Below, piece after piece: positions 5,212 through 7,233 of a DNA stretch of 7,233 nucleotides (the first letter of the stretch is position 1; the number at the start of each line of letters is the position of its first letter). A program made the position numbers and the translations under genes. Source of the stretch: Bacillota bacterium (lineage in GTDB: Bacteria > Bacillota > Dehalobacteriia > UBA4068 > UBA4997); NCBI GenBank assembly GCA_017398165.1, contig JAFQHB010000016.1, positions 1 through 7,233 of the forward strand. The letters are read 5' to 3'. Below the pieces are notes generated by a model that saw nothing but the letters and a program-made list of their open reading frames with translations, ran no database searches and had not been told where the DNA came from.

Positions 5212-6507
5212 ATCGAGCGCTATCGTCTGCCGGAGATGGAGAAGATTTGGTCTGATGAAAACTGCTTTCAGCAGATGCTGCAGGTAGAGCTGCATGTCTG
5301 TGAGGCCATGAAGGATATGGGCAAGCTTGACAAGGAACGCTATGAGGAAATAGTGGACAAGGCCGGTTTTGATCTGCAGCGCATCAGAGAGATCGAAGCG
5401 GTGACCAAGCACGATATTGCGGCTTTTTTGCAGGCTGTGGCTGAGCATATTGGTGAGGAAAACGCCAAATATCTGCATTGGGGTATGGCGGCATCGGATG
5501 TGTTGGATACTGCGATGGCGGTGCAGATGCGTCAGGCCGTCGATCTGATCCTCGGCAAGCTGTATCAGATGCGGGATCTGCTGTCGGAGCTGGCCAAAAA
5601 GCATAAATATACGCTGATGGTGGGTCGCTCGCACGGTATCCACGCCGAGCCGCTGTCCTTTGGCCTGAAGATGGTGGTGTGGATGAACGAAAATGAGCGC
5701 ACCATCCGCAGATTGCAGGCGGCGCGGTATTCGGTGGCGGTAGGCAAGGTATCGGGTGCTGTCGGCGCGTATGCCCACATCGATCCTTTCGTGGAGGAGC
5801 ACGTCTGCCGCCGTATGGATCTGCGTCCGGCCTCGGCTTCTTCGCAGATATTGCAGCGTGACCGCCACGCCGAGCTGCTGCTGGCACTGGCGCTGCTGGG
5901 CTCGACACTGGATAAATTCGCTACCGACATCCGCACACTGGAGCGCACCGAGATCGCCGAGGTGTCGGAGCCGCTGGCGGCGGGTGAGATCCGCTCATCA
6001 GCACTGCCGCATAAGGTAAACCCGGTAAAGGCGGAGCGCATCAGCGGTCTGGCACGGGTGCTGCGCGGTAACGCTGTGGCCGCGCTGGAGAACGTAACGC
6101 TGTGGGATGAGCGCGATATGACACATTCCTCGGCTGAGCGCATCATCGTGCAGGATAGCTGCCTGCTGGCGGATTATATGCTGCAGTTAATGATCGACAC
6201 GCTCTCTACCATTGAGATCGACCGTGAGCAGATGGAGTACAACCTCGATATGACGCGGGGGCTGATATTCTCGCAGCGGGTGCTGATGGCGCTGATGGAG
6301 CGCGGCGTGCTGCGGGACAGGGCTTATGACATAGTGCAGCGCAACGCTGTGGCGGCTTATCGTGATAAGACGGATTTTGCGTATTATCTGCTGCAGGACA
6401 AGGAGTTTATGAGCTATATCTCGGCTGATGAGCTGGACTCGTTGTTTGATTATGAATACTATATGAAGAATTTGGATTATATTTATCGCAGGGTAGGTAT
6501 TTTCTGA
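5209..6507 (+). CDS. purB: PurB, adenylosuccinate lyase
   Basis: Fumarase/aspartase-superfamily homotetramer that releases fumarate from SAICAR (giving AICAR) and from adenylosuccinate (giving AMP). The chosen GTG start gives 432 residues, near the family norm, and an N-terminus MIERYRLPEMEKIW as in B. subtilis PurB. Visible: 'TKHDIAAF' (66-73, His68 matches the conserved substrate-binding His), 'GRSHGIHAEPLSFG' (139-152, His142 as catalytic acid) and the flexible catalytic loop 'IRSSALPHKVNP' (261-272, with the catalytic Ser263/264). Two departures stand out. The conserved 'LTSSD' loop reads MAASD (93-97), so the usual Thr-Ser pair is Ala-Ala. The superfamily signature G-S-x2-M-x2-K-x-N reads R-S-S-A-L-P-H-K-V-N, with Gly replaced by Arg262 and Met by Leu266. 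The function call rests on overall similarity and operon position. It is preceded by purE (66-base gap) and followed by purM (57-base gap). Confidence 0.93.
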   Translation: MIERYRLPEMEKIWSDENCFQQMLQVELHVCEAMKDMGKLDKERYEEIVDKAGFDLQRIREIEAVTKHDIAAFLQAVAEHIGEENAKYLHWGMAASDVLDTAMAVQMRQAVDLILGKLYQMRDLLSELAKKHKYTLMVGRSHGIHAEPLSFGLKMVVWMNENERTIRRLQAARYSVAVGKVSGAVGAYAHIDPFVEEHVCRRMDLRPASASSQILQRDRHAELLLALALLGSTLDKFATDIRTLERTEIAEVSEPLAAGEIRSSALPHKVNPVKAERISGLARVLRGNAVAALENVTLWDERDMTHSSAERIIVQDSCLLADYMLQLMIDTLSTIEIDREQMEYNLDMTRGLIFSQRVLMALMERGVLRDRAYDIVQRNAVAAYRDKTDFAYYLLQDKEFMSYISADELDSLFDYEYYMKNLDYIYRRVGIF

Positions 6508-6564
6508 TAACGTGATCGTTTTTTTCTCAAAGAATTTCCGCATAAATATTAAGGAGGAATAGTT

Positions 6565-7233
6565 ATGGCTCTTTCCTACAAGGACAGCGGCGTGGATATT
6601 GACGCCGGCAATCTGGCTGTCGAAAAGATGAAGGGTTTTGTGAAAAGTACCTATCGTCCGGAGGTTTTGACCGATCTTGGCAGCTTTGCCGGTCTCTTCC
6701 AGCTGGACACCAAGAAATACAGCGAGCCGGTGCTGATATCCGGTACTGACGGTGTGGGCACCAAGCTGAGAGTGGCCCAGCTGCTGGACAAGCACGATAC
6801 CATCGGCATTGATGCGGTGGCGATGTGTGTAAATGATATTCTGGTGCAGGGTGCAGAGCCGTTGTTCTTCCTGGATTATATCGCGGTGGGCAAGCTCTCG
6901 CCTGATCGTGTGGCCGCTATAGTCAAAGGTGTGGCCGAGGGCTGCAAGCAGTCCAACTGCTCGCTGATCGGCGGCGAGACTGCCGAGATGCCCGGCTTTT
7001 ATCCCGATGATGATTATGATATTGCCGGCTTTGCAGTGGGCGTGGCTGATAAGAGCAAGATCCTGACCGGCGAGAAAGTAGCTGCCGGCGACGTGCTGAT
7101 CGGTCTGCCTTCTACCGGCCTGCACAGCAACGGTTTCTCGCTGGCACGCCGTGTGCTGCTGGAGGGCGAGCTGGGTGTGGATAGCTACGTAGATGAGCTG
7201 GGCTGCACCGTGGGCGAGGCCATGCTGACCCCC
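6565..7233 (+). CDS. purM: PurM, phosphoribosylformylglycinamidine cyclo-ligase (AIR synthetase), 3' end outside window
   Basis: ATP-dependent ring closure of FGAM to aminoimidazole ribonucleotide (AIR), the substrate for the PurE branch. The frame has no stop before the window end, and the first 223 of about 340-350 expected residues are present. Visible motifs: 'YKDSGVDIDAGN' (5-16), the substrate/ATP-binding 'SGTDGVGTKLRVA' (59-71), 'MCVNDILVQGAEPLFFLDYIA' split around residue 97 (87-107), 'GGETAEMPGFYP' (136-147) and 'GLPSTGLHSNGFSL' (180-193). All match the AIR-synthetase family closely. AAGGAGGA (6551-6558) six bases before the ATG gives a strong start. It follows purB by 57 bases with no convincing terminator between, so purE-purB-purM are probably one transcript; purC and purF, often placed before purM, are not here. 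Confidence 0.95.
   Translation, partial: MALSYKDSGVDIDAGNLAVEKMKGFVKSTYRPEVLTDLGSFAGLFQLDTKKYSEPVLISGTDGVGTKLRVAQLLDKHDTIGIDAVAMCVNDILVQGAEPLFFLDYIAVGKLSPDRVAAIVKGVAEGCKQSNCSLIGGETAEMPGFYPDDDYDIAGFAVGVADKSKILTGEKVAAGDVLIGLPSTGLHSNGFSLARRVLLEGELGVDSYVDELGCTVGEAMLTP

Noticed and set aside
4294..5868. Minus-strand open frame of 524 codons across thrC, purE and purB
   Set aside because: Antisense shadow of three well-supported genes; no ribosome binding site and no recognisable domain.
6509..6525. AACG-TGAT-CGTT followed by a T-run after purB, as a terminator
   Set aside because: Only a 4-base AT/GC-mixed stem; too weak, and purM follows closely with a strong ribosome binding site.

Overview
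This is a chromosomal housekeeping segment, with every supported gene on the + strand. It most resembles a Bacillota (Firmicutes-type) anaerobe. The evidence is a PhoR/WalK-like sensor kinase with the 'RRxVxPLNxLxLExP' linker seen in that phylum, AAGGAGG-type ribosome binding sites, an A-type RNase P RNA as in Clostridia and Negativicutes rather than the B-type of Bacillus, a long-form threonine synthase, and a purine cluster with purE upstream of purB and purM. I cannot place it more finely; Negativicutes or Clostridia is a guess. No mobile element, CRISPR array, tRNA or phage gene was seen.

Layout. (1) 1-1175: the 3' part of a sensor histidine kinase gene (PAS, HisKA and HATPase domains); its membrane/sensor half lies before the window. 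(2) 1176-1490: a gene-free stretch with one strong intrinsic terminator, a second weaker one, and an extended -10 promoter for rnpB. (3) About 1491-1857: RNase P RNA, with P1, P2, P4, L9, P12, L14 and L15 elements recognisable. (4) 1971-2324: an unrecognised 117-residue protein with an excellent ribosome binding site, followed by a small terminator. (5) 2378-4561: one uninterrupted frame coding for the tRNA m7G46 methyltransferase TrmB and then threonine synthase ThrC. ThrC keeps its own Shine-Dalgarno and ATG inside the frame. (6) 4630-5142 purE, 5209-6507 purB and 6565-end purM (cut by the window end), closely spaced and probably one purine-biosynthesis transcript.

How the genes work together. 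PurM, PurE and PurB act in the de novo IMP pathway (AIR formation, carboxylated AIR formation, SAICAR cleavage), and PurB acts again in AMP synthesis. RNase P and TrmB both serve tRNA maturation. ThrC makes threonine. The kinase is insulated from rnpB by terminators and is probably partner to a response regulator encoded upstream.

No wholly new multi-gene system is evident. The observations most worth checking are the trmB-thrC reading-frame fusion, an adenylosuccinate lyase with substitutions in two conserved active-site loops, a terminator-like hairpin between the rnpB promoter and the RNase P RNA, a non-canonical L15 (AGU instead of GGU) in that RNA, and an operator-like inverted repeat before purE.
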